From positions 1 to 7,104 of the forward strand of contig JAZNKS010000049.1 in assembly GCA_045578725.1 (NCBI GenBank): a stretch of 7,104 nt of DNA, written 5' to 3'. The stretch's first letter is position 1. Every line of letters starts with the position of its first letter. Source of the stretch: Flemingiibacterium sp045578725 (GTDB taxonomy: Bacteria; Bacillota; Clostridia; Oscillospirales; CAG-272). The notes under the pieces are model-generated. The model was not told the origin of the DNA. It made no database searches and worked only from the letters and a program-made list of their open reading frames with translations. Shown here piece after piece: positions 1 through 5,108 of this stretch. The translations under genes were made by a program, and so were the position numbers.

Positions 1-895
1 AAATTGTACTAATTTCTTGGTCGTATGCTCTGCCTGCCATAACAAATTGATGCTTCATTTTGAATTCGTTTTTCTCGAATCCACTCGAGAAAATTCGCAC
101 GGCGTATTCTGATATGCCGTCTGTACCACTCATAATACTAATTTTCTCAAAAGCGGATGACAGTTTTATTCGATCATTATATCCGTCGTTTGAGCTATTC
201 GAAAACGAATAGGTTGAATCAGCCCAATGTAACATAACAGTTTCTAAATCAATCGCCTTACCGTATGTAGAAGCGGTTATACGGTAGGTGTCAAAAAAAT
301 TCCACAATTCAATAGTCCAGCGCTGTTCAGAAAAATCGGCAAGGACTTTTAAAAAGCTCTCGATTGATTCTTCGATATCTCTGCAGATCAGATCTTTTGG
401 AGCAACAAAGTATTTGCATGAACTGCTTTCGATCTCCTTGATTTTCGGAATATCAATTTTTTCTATGCTATAATTGCTCTTGTAGAATTTCTCGGTAATC
501 TTTAATGCATCGAACTTTTCATCAAGCTCATAGAATTGGTTATCAAGTACATCTAATTGTTCAACGATTGCTTGATCTATTTCGTTGTCAAAATCAAGAG
601 GAAGAATTGAATCAACATAATCACAAACTCCCAAAACATACGGCGTGAAAGCCTCGTGGTTTAAGAGTATAGCGCTCTGCCGCAAATGAATATATGTCAG
701 CTTGCTTGAGTTTGTAAAATATTGCACCAAACCGCCGTTTAAGACCTCATTTACAAATGTGCTGAAAACATAATAAACCATTAGATTCGCAGGAAGAATG
801 TCCAGTTTCTGTTTCCTTTCCAAATCTAAAAGATAGTTAAAAAGATGTTCATTATTAAAAATAGAATCGGGGCGTTTGGGTAACTTTATTATCAT
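1..895 (-). CDS. DUF4375 (DMP19-like) domain protein, 3' end beyond the window
   Basis: The reading frame is open from an ATG at 895 down to base 1 (about 298 codons) with no stop, so the C-terminus is missing. An AAGGCGGTGA ribosome binding site precedes the ATG and supports this start. Residues 47-64 read FVNEVLNGGLVQYFTNSS, followed by a helix with LRQSAILLNHEAF. This matches the signature of the DUF4375/DMP19 family (E-x-V-x-N-G-G-x-x-Q-[FY]-F-x-N-S-S). The founding member, DMP19 of Neisseria, is a DNA-mimic protein that binds a repressor; many relatives have no known role and I assign none here. The part after about residue 110 is acidic (runs such as DFDNEIDQ and DNQFYELDEKFD). I do not recognise the stretch from about residue 180 to the window edge. 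No signal peptide or membrane segment is seen. The gene is noticeably AT-rich compared with the rest of the window, suggesting recent transfer. Family call fairly sure; function unknown. Confidence 0.82.
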   Translation of the reverse strand, partial: MIIKLPKRPDSIFNNEHLFNYLLDLERKQKLDILPANLMVYYVFSTFVNEVLNGGLVQYFTNSSKLTYIHLRQSAILLNHEAFTPYVLGVCDYVDSILPLDFDNEIDQAIVEQLDVLDNQFYELDEKFDALKITEKFYKSNYSIEKIDIPKIKEIESSSCKYFVAPKDLICRDIEESIESFLKVLADFSEQRWTIELWNFFDTYRITASTYGKAIDLETVMLHWADSTYSFSNSSNDGYNDRIKLSSAFEKISIMSGTDGISEYAVRIFSSGFEKNEFKMKHQFVMAGRAYDQEISTI

Positions 896-919
896 GTGAT
901 CACCGCCTTTCTTTGCTTT

Positions 920-948
920 ATTATACCACAATTTTGTAAACAATTCAA
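920..948 (-). promoter_or_regulatory. Promoter of the DUF4375 gene
   Basis: Read on the minus strand there is a -35 box TTGAAT (948-943), a 17-bp spacer and a consensus -10 box TATAAT (925-920). The -10 box is preceded by TGG, an extended -10 motif. It lies 24 bases upstream of the start codon at 895, leaving a short leader that contains the AAGGCGGTGA ribosome binding site. Confidence 0.75.
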
Positions 949-987
949 CATTTCGCCGGTTCGAATCTGTCGTGGGACCCGAAAAGA

Positions 988-1156
988 ATGAAATCGTGCT
1001 GAGCACGATGAAATCCGAGCTTGCTCGGATGAAATCTTCGGCGTTTCGCCTCAGATGAAATTAAATCCGCCTCCATCTCCTGCCGTAAGGCAGATTTCAT
1101 CGCGAAGCGATTTCATCCACCGCAGGTGGATTTCTTCCGCCGGCGGCGGATTTAGT
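988..1156. repeat. Modular hairpin repeat element, copy 1 (ATGAAATC/GATTTCAT type)
   Basis: No open frame here looks like a gene; the stretch is built of tandem hairpins. On the left, ATGAAATC occurs at 988, 1008 and 1029, with ATGAAATT at 1055. On the right, the complement GATTTCAT occurs at 1093 and 1109, with degenerate versions at 1129 and 1149. Between successive motifs lies a hairpin whose stem includes the motif ends: 993-1009 (7 bp, loop TGA), 1013-1030 (8 bp), 1034-1056 (imperfect, GGCG/CGCC), 1080-1093 (5 bp, loop GTAA), 1099-1111 (5 bp, loop GAA), 1115-1131 (7 bp, loop GCA) and 1136-1150 (6 bp, loop GGC). The left and right halves are complementary at the motif level, so the element could also fold into one long branched structure. 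A second copy begins at 6978. It may be a non-autonomous mobile repeat or a structured RNA; I do not recognise a named family. Confidence 0.85.
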
Positions 1157-1159
1157 TGC

Positions 1160-1189
1160 AAAAAGCACCTGCTTGCGCAGGTGCTTTTT
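1160..1189 (-). terminator. Rho-independent terminator of the tRNA operon
   Basis: A perfect 13-bp stem (1160-1172 with 1177-1189) encloses the 4-base loop TTGC. It has five A on one side and five T on the other, so it could work in both directions. It begins two bases past the CCA end of tRNA-Tyr on the minus strand, which is the natural place for the tRNA operon to end. Only a few bases separate it from the hairpin element. Confidence 0.9.
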
Positions 1190-1191
1190 GT

Positions 1192-1276
1192 TGGTGGGAG
1201 CGGGTGGATTCGGACCACCGAAGTCACTGACAACAGATTTACAGTCTGCCCCCTTTGGCCGCTCGGGAACGCTCCC
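1192..1276 (-). tRNA. tRNA-Tyr (anticodon GTA)
   Basis: On the minus strand the gene runs from GGGAGCG at 1276 to an encoded CCA at 1194-1192, 85 bases in all. The acceptor stem GGGAGCG/CGCTCCC pairs perfectly, with A as discriminator base. The anticodon arm is CAGA-CTGTAAA-TCTG with anticodon GTA at 1242-1240. The long variable arm (class II) is as expected for bacterial tRNA-Tyr, and the T-arm contains GGTCCGAATCC. It is the second gene of the operon, 7 bases after tRNA-Thr, and is followed at once by the terminator. Confidence 0.96.
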
Positions 1277-1283
1277 ATGTAAA

Positions 1284-1358
1284 TGGAGCTGGTGAACGGA
1301 GTCGAACCATCAACCTGCTGATTACAAATCAGCTGCTCTGCCATTGAGCCACACCAGC
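1284..1358 (-). tRNA. tRNA-Thr (anticodon TGT)
   Basis: On the minus strand the gene runs from GCTGGTG at 1358 to an encoded CCA at 1286-1284, 75 bases. The acceptor stem GCTGGTG/CACCAGC pairs perfectly with discriminator T. The D-arm contains GCTCAATGGCAGAGC. The anticodon stem CTGAT/ATCAG holds the loop TTTGTAA, giving anticodon TGT at 1326-1324, which reads threonine ACN codons. The T-arm contains GGTTCGACTCC. It is the first gene of the Thr-Tyr operon and shares the promoter at 1373-1401. Confidence 0.96.
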
Positions 1359-1372
1359 ATATGAACATTGAT

Positions 1373-1401
1373 ATTATATCACAGAATCTGCGCTTTGTCA
1401 A
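1373..1401 (-). promoter_or_regulatory. Promoter of the tRNA-Thr/tRNA-Tyr operon
   Basis: On the minus strand there is a perfect -35 box TTGACA (1401-1396), a 17-bp spacer and a perfect -10 box TATAAT (1378-1373), preceded by TGA (extended -10). Transcription would start around 1366, a few bases before the mature 5' end of tRNA-Thr at 1358. Such a consensus promoter is typical of stable-RNA genes. Confidence 0.93.
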
Positions 1402-1422
1402 GAGGGAAAATGAGAAAATTTG

Positions 1423-1471
1423 GCCGGGCACGGGATTCGGAATCATGGCGGAACCCTCTCCGGCTTTTTTT
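1423..1471. terminator. Possible imperfect bidirectional terminator
   Basis: GCCGG at 1423-1427 can pair with CCGGC at 1460-1464. An inner GGGATTC can pair with GAACCC around a bulged A. Seven T (1465-1471) follow on the plus strand; on the minus strand the stem is followed by the T-rich CAAATTTTCTCATTTT. It sits where the minus-strand transcript of the hydrolase-like gene should end before the tRNA promoter, so that is its likely job. The stem has internal loops, hence the low confidence. I see nothing else in 1402-1551. Confidence 0.38.
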
Positions 1472-1551
1472 GTTCTCACCATTTGATCCGAAGAACCGAA
1501 TGGTTATCAATTAACTTTGCCTCCGGTGTCCATGAGAGAGGCCGCCGATCG

Positions 1552-1965
1552 TCAAGAGCGCTGATGCGGGCGAAGGTTCCCCGGCACAGACTCCTCTGAA
1601 GGTGTCGGAAAGCTCTGTGCCTTCAAACATCCGCTTTTCCGCCGGATCTGCATTTCAAGCGTCGGCGATGCGAGCCGTTTATCGCCGGGACAGCGGCGCC
1701 GGTCGCCCAGCCGGTATGTTGCCGGACGCAGGGCGCTGTCTGCCTCAAAGGTGAAAGCGCCCCGGTATCCGGAATCGGTCAGCGCATGGAGAATTTCGTC
1801 CGGGCTCATCGCGCCCATGCAGGCCAAAAGATGCTCATCGGCCGTGCCGCGGTTGTCATTGAAGTGAATGGCATACAGCTCATCGCAAGGCTCCTTCAGG
1901 CGGTGGACATGGGCCATCCAATCCTCGCCGAAGCGATCGGGGGAAGCTCCTTTCGGAAATGCCAT
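1552..1965 (-). pseudogene. Truncated remnant of a xylose-isomerase-like sugar isomerase/epimerase
   Basis: The 137-residue frame resembles only the C-terminal part of sugar phosphate isomerase/epimerase proteins (AP endonuclease 2 / xylose-isomerase-like TIM barrel). The signs are YAIHFNDNRG (31-40) with DEHLL (43-47), then SPDEILHALTDSGYRGAF (54-71), FTFEADSALRP (71-81) and LGDRR...SPTLEMQIRR (86-109). Members of this fold usually have about 270-320 residues, so roughly the first half is absent. The expected HLLPGxGT is HLLACMGAM here. After residue 109 the sequence (KSGCLKAQSFPTPSEES...) no longer looks like the family, suggesting a frameshift or deletion. Its ATG overlaps the stop codon of the upstream hydrolase-like gene in TAATG (1967-1963), so it could still be translated by coupling. 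It was probably once the next gene of the same operon. Loss of most of the barrel makes catalysis unlikely. Confidence 0.7.
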
Positions 1966-3908
1966 TATTTTTTCAGAATAAACAGCGCAAGATCGTGCGC
2001 GGGAATGTCGCAGGAAAAACGGACCGTATTATCGCACACCATGCCTTCGCCGCGCAGGAAGGTCACGGATTCCCATTCGCCATCCAGCTTGATCCCGGGT
2101 GTGAGCAGAACATCATCCGAAAAATTCCAGACACCGACTGCCCTCTCCGTCGCCGTATCGGACACCATAAGAAAGACATCCGGCTCCCCCTTGACAGAAG
2201 CGGGAAGCGGCCGTTTCTGTACAAATTCGATGGCTGCATGAAGCTGTTCCTGTCGGGCATAGCTGATGACCGCCGGGCTGTTGGAATCGACGGTCAGACC
2301 AACAAACGGGAGGATAAAGGCGCGGATACCGTCGGCATTTTCATAGCACCATGCGGCGGGCATCCGTTTTTCGCCGTCGATGAATTCGCTCATGACGATG
2401 GCACCGGGCTTCAGCACGGGGGTGTAAAATATGCCCGCTGTTTCGGGACGAATCCGCTCGGCATCGAAGGAAGCATACTCCGGGAACTGCTCATAGGCCG
2501 GCACGGGGATTTCGGTGAGCGAGGTGAATCCGAGGTCCGCACCGCGCCCGTCAAGAATCTGCGCCGCGTGGGCATCGAGGATACAGCCGCTTCGCAGAAG
2601 ATCAAGCGGGATATGCCGGGCGCTCTCGCCGAATACGCAGACAGCATCGCCGTTTTCTTCAAAGGCGGTCGGAACCGAGGCGCGGTTCATCATCCGGATG
2701 GCCGGAGGCTGGGACTGCGCGGCGATGATATCCATGCGCGGAGCGGATGCTTCGTCAAAGCGGGAATCGCGGAGCTTTTTCTCGGCCTCCCAGATGAAAA
2801 CGCCGCGCGGCCTCTTCCCGGCAAAGGCGGCGGAGAAAGCCTCATGGAGCGGACGGTTCTTTCTGTGCCGCGCAAAATAGCCCTGCTCATAGTCCGGATA
2901 GTGGGTATAATCGGACATATATTTCAGAATGCCGTCCGTTGTGCCATCGGCGCGCAGGGCTGTATCGTAGCCCTCGGCAAGCCAGGCCGGAACGCGGTAG
3001 CGGGGACGAGGATAAAGATCGCCCTCGGTGAAAAACTCGATTTCGGGATGCCGGTCCCGCACCCACCTGGCCTGAAGCCGCTGATAGCCGATGACATCGG
3101 CCAGACGGCTGGGATTCCTTAGATGGGGAGCCCAGTATGGAGCACCGATGCCGCGCAGGAGAGGGGCTGTTGTTCCGGCCAGCGCTAACGTCATATCGAT
3201 GACATCGGTACCGTCCACATCCCAGCTTCCGTTGCAGGCGCAGAATCCGAGGCGGATTGTGGGATCGACGGCATCCACGGCACGTCTGGCATTACGGCAG
3301 AAATCGAGCATACTCTCCCCCTGGGCATCCAGCCAGGCGGTTCGCATCGGTGTGGGGCCGCCTGCAAAGAGCTTTTCATACAGCCCCTCGCGTGAAACCT
3401 TCAGCCCGGTCTTCTTTTCAAAGCGGCGCAGATGGTGCTCGCAGGTACATCCAAGGCCATAGGAGCGCCCGGACAGCCGAAGATCGTCATCAAGCAGGAG
3501 AATGTGCGGGCGGCAGAGGGCCAGATCCCGCAGAAATTCGTACAGAACAGCGGCATATTCCGGATCCTCGATGCAGAAGCTGTCCTCGCAGGTCCCTCCG
3601 TTGAAGCCGGTGACGCGGGTGAAATTACCCTGCTCGGGCAGGTCAACATGATTGAGTGCGCCGCCATGTCCCATTGGACTGAACCAAATGCCGACCTCGA
3701 GGCCGTTTGCTTTGAAGTAAGCGACGTTCTCACGAAGAGCCTCCAGCCGCTCGCGCCGCATCGCATCCGGCAGAAGATACAGCCGGTCATCGCAGATGAA
3801 GACACGCGAGGCATCGGCATCTTTCAGCTGGGACAGAAATTTCTCACGGTATTTTTCGGTGATGACGCTGTTCATCATGGGAACGGCGATTTTATAGCTT
3901 CTGTTCAT
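1965..3908 (-). CDS. Putative glycoside-hydrolase-like TIM-barrel protein
   Basis: A 647-residue cytoplasmic protein with no signal peptide. The start at 3908 has an AAAGGA ribosome binding site about 8 bases upstream. Residues 1 to about 390 have the alternating pattern of a TIM barrel: RVFICDDRLYLL, VAYFKANGLEVGIWFSPMGH (62-81), HILLLDDDLRL (135-145), CTCEHHLRRF (154-163), TIRLGFCACNG (217-227), IEFFTEGDLYPRPR (290-303) and GVFIWEAEKKL (369-379). The acids at 140-142 and E295 are candidate catalytic residues, by position only. Residues about 405-550 resemble the flavodoxin/GATase-like middle domain of GH42-type enzymes (PLDLLRSGCILDAHAAQIL, 434-452). The C-terminus (PAHDLALFILKK, 636-647) resembles their final beta-sandwich. 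I infer a distant GH42-like or clan-A-like glycosidase; substrate unknown. It is the first gene of a minus-strand unit whose next gene is a broken sugar isomerase, which supports a role in sugar catabolism. Confidence 0.6.
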   Translation of the reverse strand: MNRSYKIAVPMMNSVITEKYREKFLSQLKDADASRVFICDDRLYLLPDAMRRERLEALRENVAYFKANGLEVGIWFSPMGHGGALNHVDLPEQGNFTRVTGFNGGTCEDSFCIEDPEYAAVLYEFLRDLALCRPHILLLDDDLRLSGRSYGLGCTCEHHLRRFEKKTGLKVSREGLYEKLFAGGPTPMRTAWLDAQGESMLDFCRNARRAVDAVDPTIRLGFCACNGSWDVDGTDVIDMTLALAGTTAPLLRGIGAPYWAPHLRNPSRLADVIGYQRLQARWVRDRHPEIEFFTEGDLYPRPRYRVPAWLAEGYDTALRADGTTDGILKYMSDYTHYPDYEQGYFARHRKNRPLHEAFSAAFAGKRPRGVFIWEAEKKLRDSRFDEASAPRMDIIAAQSQPPAIRMMNRASVPTAFEENGDAVCVFGESARHIPLDLLRSGCILDAHAAQILDGRGADLGFTSLTEIPVPAYEQFPEYASFDAERIRPETAGIFYTPVLKPGAIVMSEFIDGEKRMPAAWCYENADGIRAFILPFVGLTVDSNSPAVISYARQEQLHAAIEFVQKRPLPASVKGEPDVFLMVSDTATERAVGVWNFSDDVLLTPGIKLDGEWESVTFLRGEGMVCDNTVRFSCDIPAHDLALFILKK

Positions 3909-3947
3909 AGTCGGATCCTTTCACGGATGAATAGATGGATTACCAGT

Positions 3948-3976
3948 ATTATAGCACATCGGCAGACAGAAGGCAA
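3948..3976 (-). promoter_or_regulatory. Promoter of the hydrolase-like gene
   Basis: On the minus strand, -35 TTGCCT (3976-3971) and -10 TATAAT (3953-3948) are separated by 17 bp. TGC directly precedes the -10 box (extended -10). The weak -35 compared with the consensus -10 leaves room for activator control, though no operator is evident. It diverges from the NIF3 promoter in the same 187-bp intergenic region. Confidence 0.7.
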
Positions 3977-4035
3977 GAGGGCGGGGGATATTTGGCGATG
4001 TTCTTGCAGGATATTATCCTGGTTCCGGTTTTTAC

Positions 4036-4064
4036 TTGAATTCTGGCCGGGTATATGATAAAAT
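4036..4064 (+). promoter_or_regulatory. Promoter of the NIF3-family gene
   Basis: The -35 box TTGAAT (4036-4041), a 17-bp spacer and the -10 box TAAAAT (4059-4064), preceded by TGA, form an extended -10 promoter. Transcription would start near 4071, 25 bases before the ATG at 4096. The TTG of the -35 box is also the first codon of a longer in-frame reading, which argues against that upstream start. Confidence 0.72.
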
Positions 4065-4095
4065 AGCAAAAAAACAGCGGAGGATTGGTTCAAGA

Positions 4096-4872
4096 ATGAA
4101 AGCAAAGGAACTGGCACGGAGGATATTTCTGACGGAATACACGGATCGTGGGCATACGGTTGATCGGATTTTCATGGGGGACGGGGAGCGCGAGGTGAGG
4201 CGTGCCGCCGTCTGTATGGTCATTACACCGGATGTCCTTCAGGCGGCTGCCGACTGGGGAGCCGGGATGATTATCACGCATGAGCCGACCTTCGGTACAG
4301 ATGATGAGGCAAGGCTTGAGGGGAAGCCCTACGAATTCAAGCGCAGGCTGATTGAAGCAAGCGGGATGGCGGTTTGCCGCTGGCATGACAGCCCGCACTA
4401 TGGGGAACGGGATCTTGTCAACGAAGCGCTTGTTCGCCGCATGAACTGGCGGGGATACTTTGACGGGAAATTCCGATTCGAACTGGAGGAGCCGCTCGCG
4501 CCGCTTGCGATTGCCGAAGATCTGCGAAACCGGCTGAACATCCGGCACCCCAGAATTGTCGGACGCAGGGACGGTGAGGTTAGACGGATCTCCCTTCAGA
4601 CCGGACAGCGCGGCACGGATGCATTCCTGGAGATGCTGGAGAATGATACCGATCTGGTGATTGCCGGTGAAACCTGTGAATGGTACTGCTGTGAACCAAT
4701 ACGGGATATGGCTCAGCTCGGAATGCAGAAAACGGTTATTCTGCTCGGCCACGCCGGAAGTGAGCGGGATGCAATGGCCGATCTTGCCCAGCGGATCAAC
4801 GCCGGGCTCGGTCGGGATGGAATTGAAGCGAAATACTTCGACTGCGGCGAACTGTACAGCTACGCGGACTGA
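4096..4872 (+). CDS. NIF3-family dinuclear metal-centre protein
   Basis: A 258-residue protein of the NIF3 (YbgI/YqfO-like) family. These form hexameric toroids with a two-metal site per subunit; their substrate is not firmly known, although some databases label them GTP cyclohydrolase 1 type 2. Visible motifs are MIITHEPTF (58-66), AVCRWHDSPH (92-101), VIAGETCEWY (188-197) and ILLGHAGSERDAM (215-227). H62, D98, H219 and E223 fit the usual metal ligands; the normal HH pair is HE here, which could be a subfamily trait. I chose ATG 4096 over an in-frame TTG at 4036 because the promoter covers the upstream codons. GGAGG (4079-4083) lies 12 bases before the ATG, rather far, so initiation may be modest. 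The length is close to short single-core NIF3 proteins without the PII-like insert. The gene diverges from the hydrolase-like gene. Confidence 0.85.
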   Translation: MKAKELARRIFLTEYTDRGHTVDRIFMGDGEREVRRAAVCMVITPDVLQAAADWGAGMIITHEPTFGTDDEARLEGKPYEFKRRLIEASGMAVCRWHDSPHYGERDLVNEALVRRMNWRGYFDGKFRFELEEPLAPLAIAEDLRNRLNIRHPRIVGRRDGEVRRISLQTGQRGTDAFLEMLENDTDLVIAGETCEWYCCEPIRDMAQLGMQKTVILLGHAGSERDAMADLAQRINAGLGRDGIEAKYFDCGELYSYAD

Positions 4873-4947
4873 AAGCCGCCCCGCTGTTACAGCACATCTG
4901 CCGCGCGAATGCAGCTCCGGGAAAGCAGAGATTTGTTCGTGTTTCCG

Positions 4948-4974
4948 TTCACGGCCGTTCCAGCCATGCGTGAA
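4948..4974 (+). terminator. Weak stem-loop downstream of the NIF3 gene
   Basis: TTCACG (4948-4953) pairs with CGTGAA (4969-4974), with a small inner GGC/GCC pairing. No T-run follows, so it is at best a poor terminator or an RNA-end structure. I see no better terminator between 4873 and the next promoter, so some read-through from the NIF3 gene into the oxidoreductase gene is possible. Confidence 0.25.
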
Positions 4975-5002
4975 TCGTGACAATATTTGAATGTTCTGTT
5001 CA

Positions 5003-5031
5003 TTGACAACGGAAAAGCCGTATGATATAAT
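5003..5031 (+). promoter_or_regulatory. Strong promoter of the FAD oxidoreductase gene
   Basis: A perfect -35 TTGACA (5003-5008), 17-bp spacer and perfect -10 TATAAT (5026-5031) preceded by TGA. Transcription would start near 5038, giving a leader of about 70 bases. I see no T-box or recognisable riboswitch motif in that leader. A loose imperfect inverted repeat (GAATG...CATTG, 4989-5005) runs into the -35 box and could be an operator, but this is weak. Confidence 0.9.
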
Positions 5032-5108
5032 GAAAAAACAATCTTATTCTGTCTGGCTGCGTAGGAGCTTCCGGTAATCGGGATTCACACGGCCGAAAGG
5101 AGAACGTT

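Noticed and set aside
288..473. Small plus-strand open frame of 61 codons
   Set aside because: It lies antisense within the continuous DUF4375 reading frame, has no convincing ribosome binding site and resembles nothing.
955..980. Possible tRNA 3' end (GGTTCGAATC T-loop-like sequence)
   Set aside because: The flanking T-stem has a mismatch, no CCA end follows and no acceptor, D or anticodon arms are found upstream; kept only as a weak hint of an attachment site.
988..1153. CRISPR-like array
   Set aside because: The repeated unit is only 8 bases, its orientation flips in the middle, and the intervening pieces are self-complementary hairpins rather than spacers.
1051..1482. Minus-strand open frame of 143 codons across the tRNA region
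   Set aside because: It runs through both tRNA genes, their promoter, the terminator and part of the hairpin element, so it cannot be a protein gene.
1959..3122. Plus-strand open frame of 387 codons
   Set aside because: It is the antisense shadow of the GC-rich hydrolase-like gene; no ribosome binding site, promoter or family match supports it.
4036..4095. TTG start at 4036 giving a 278-residue NIF3 protein
   Set aside because: The extra 20 codons coincide with the -35 and -10 boxes, do not resemble NIF3 N-termini and lack a ribosome binding site; ATG 4096 is preferred.
4090..4983. Minus-strand open frame of 297 codons opposite the NIF3 gene
   Set aside because: The NIF3 motifs on the plus strand are clear, and this frame has no recognisable domain; it is a shadow.
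5038..5108. Riboswitch or T-box in the oxidoreductase leader
   Set aside because: The 70-base leader has no T-box, FMN or other recognised conserved motif and no terminator/antiterminator pair.
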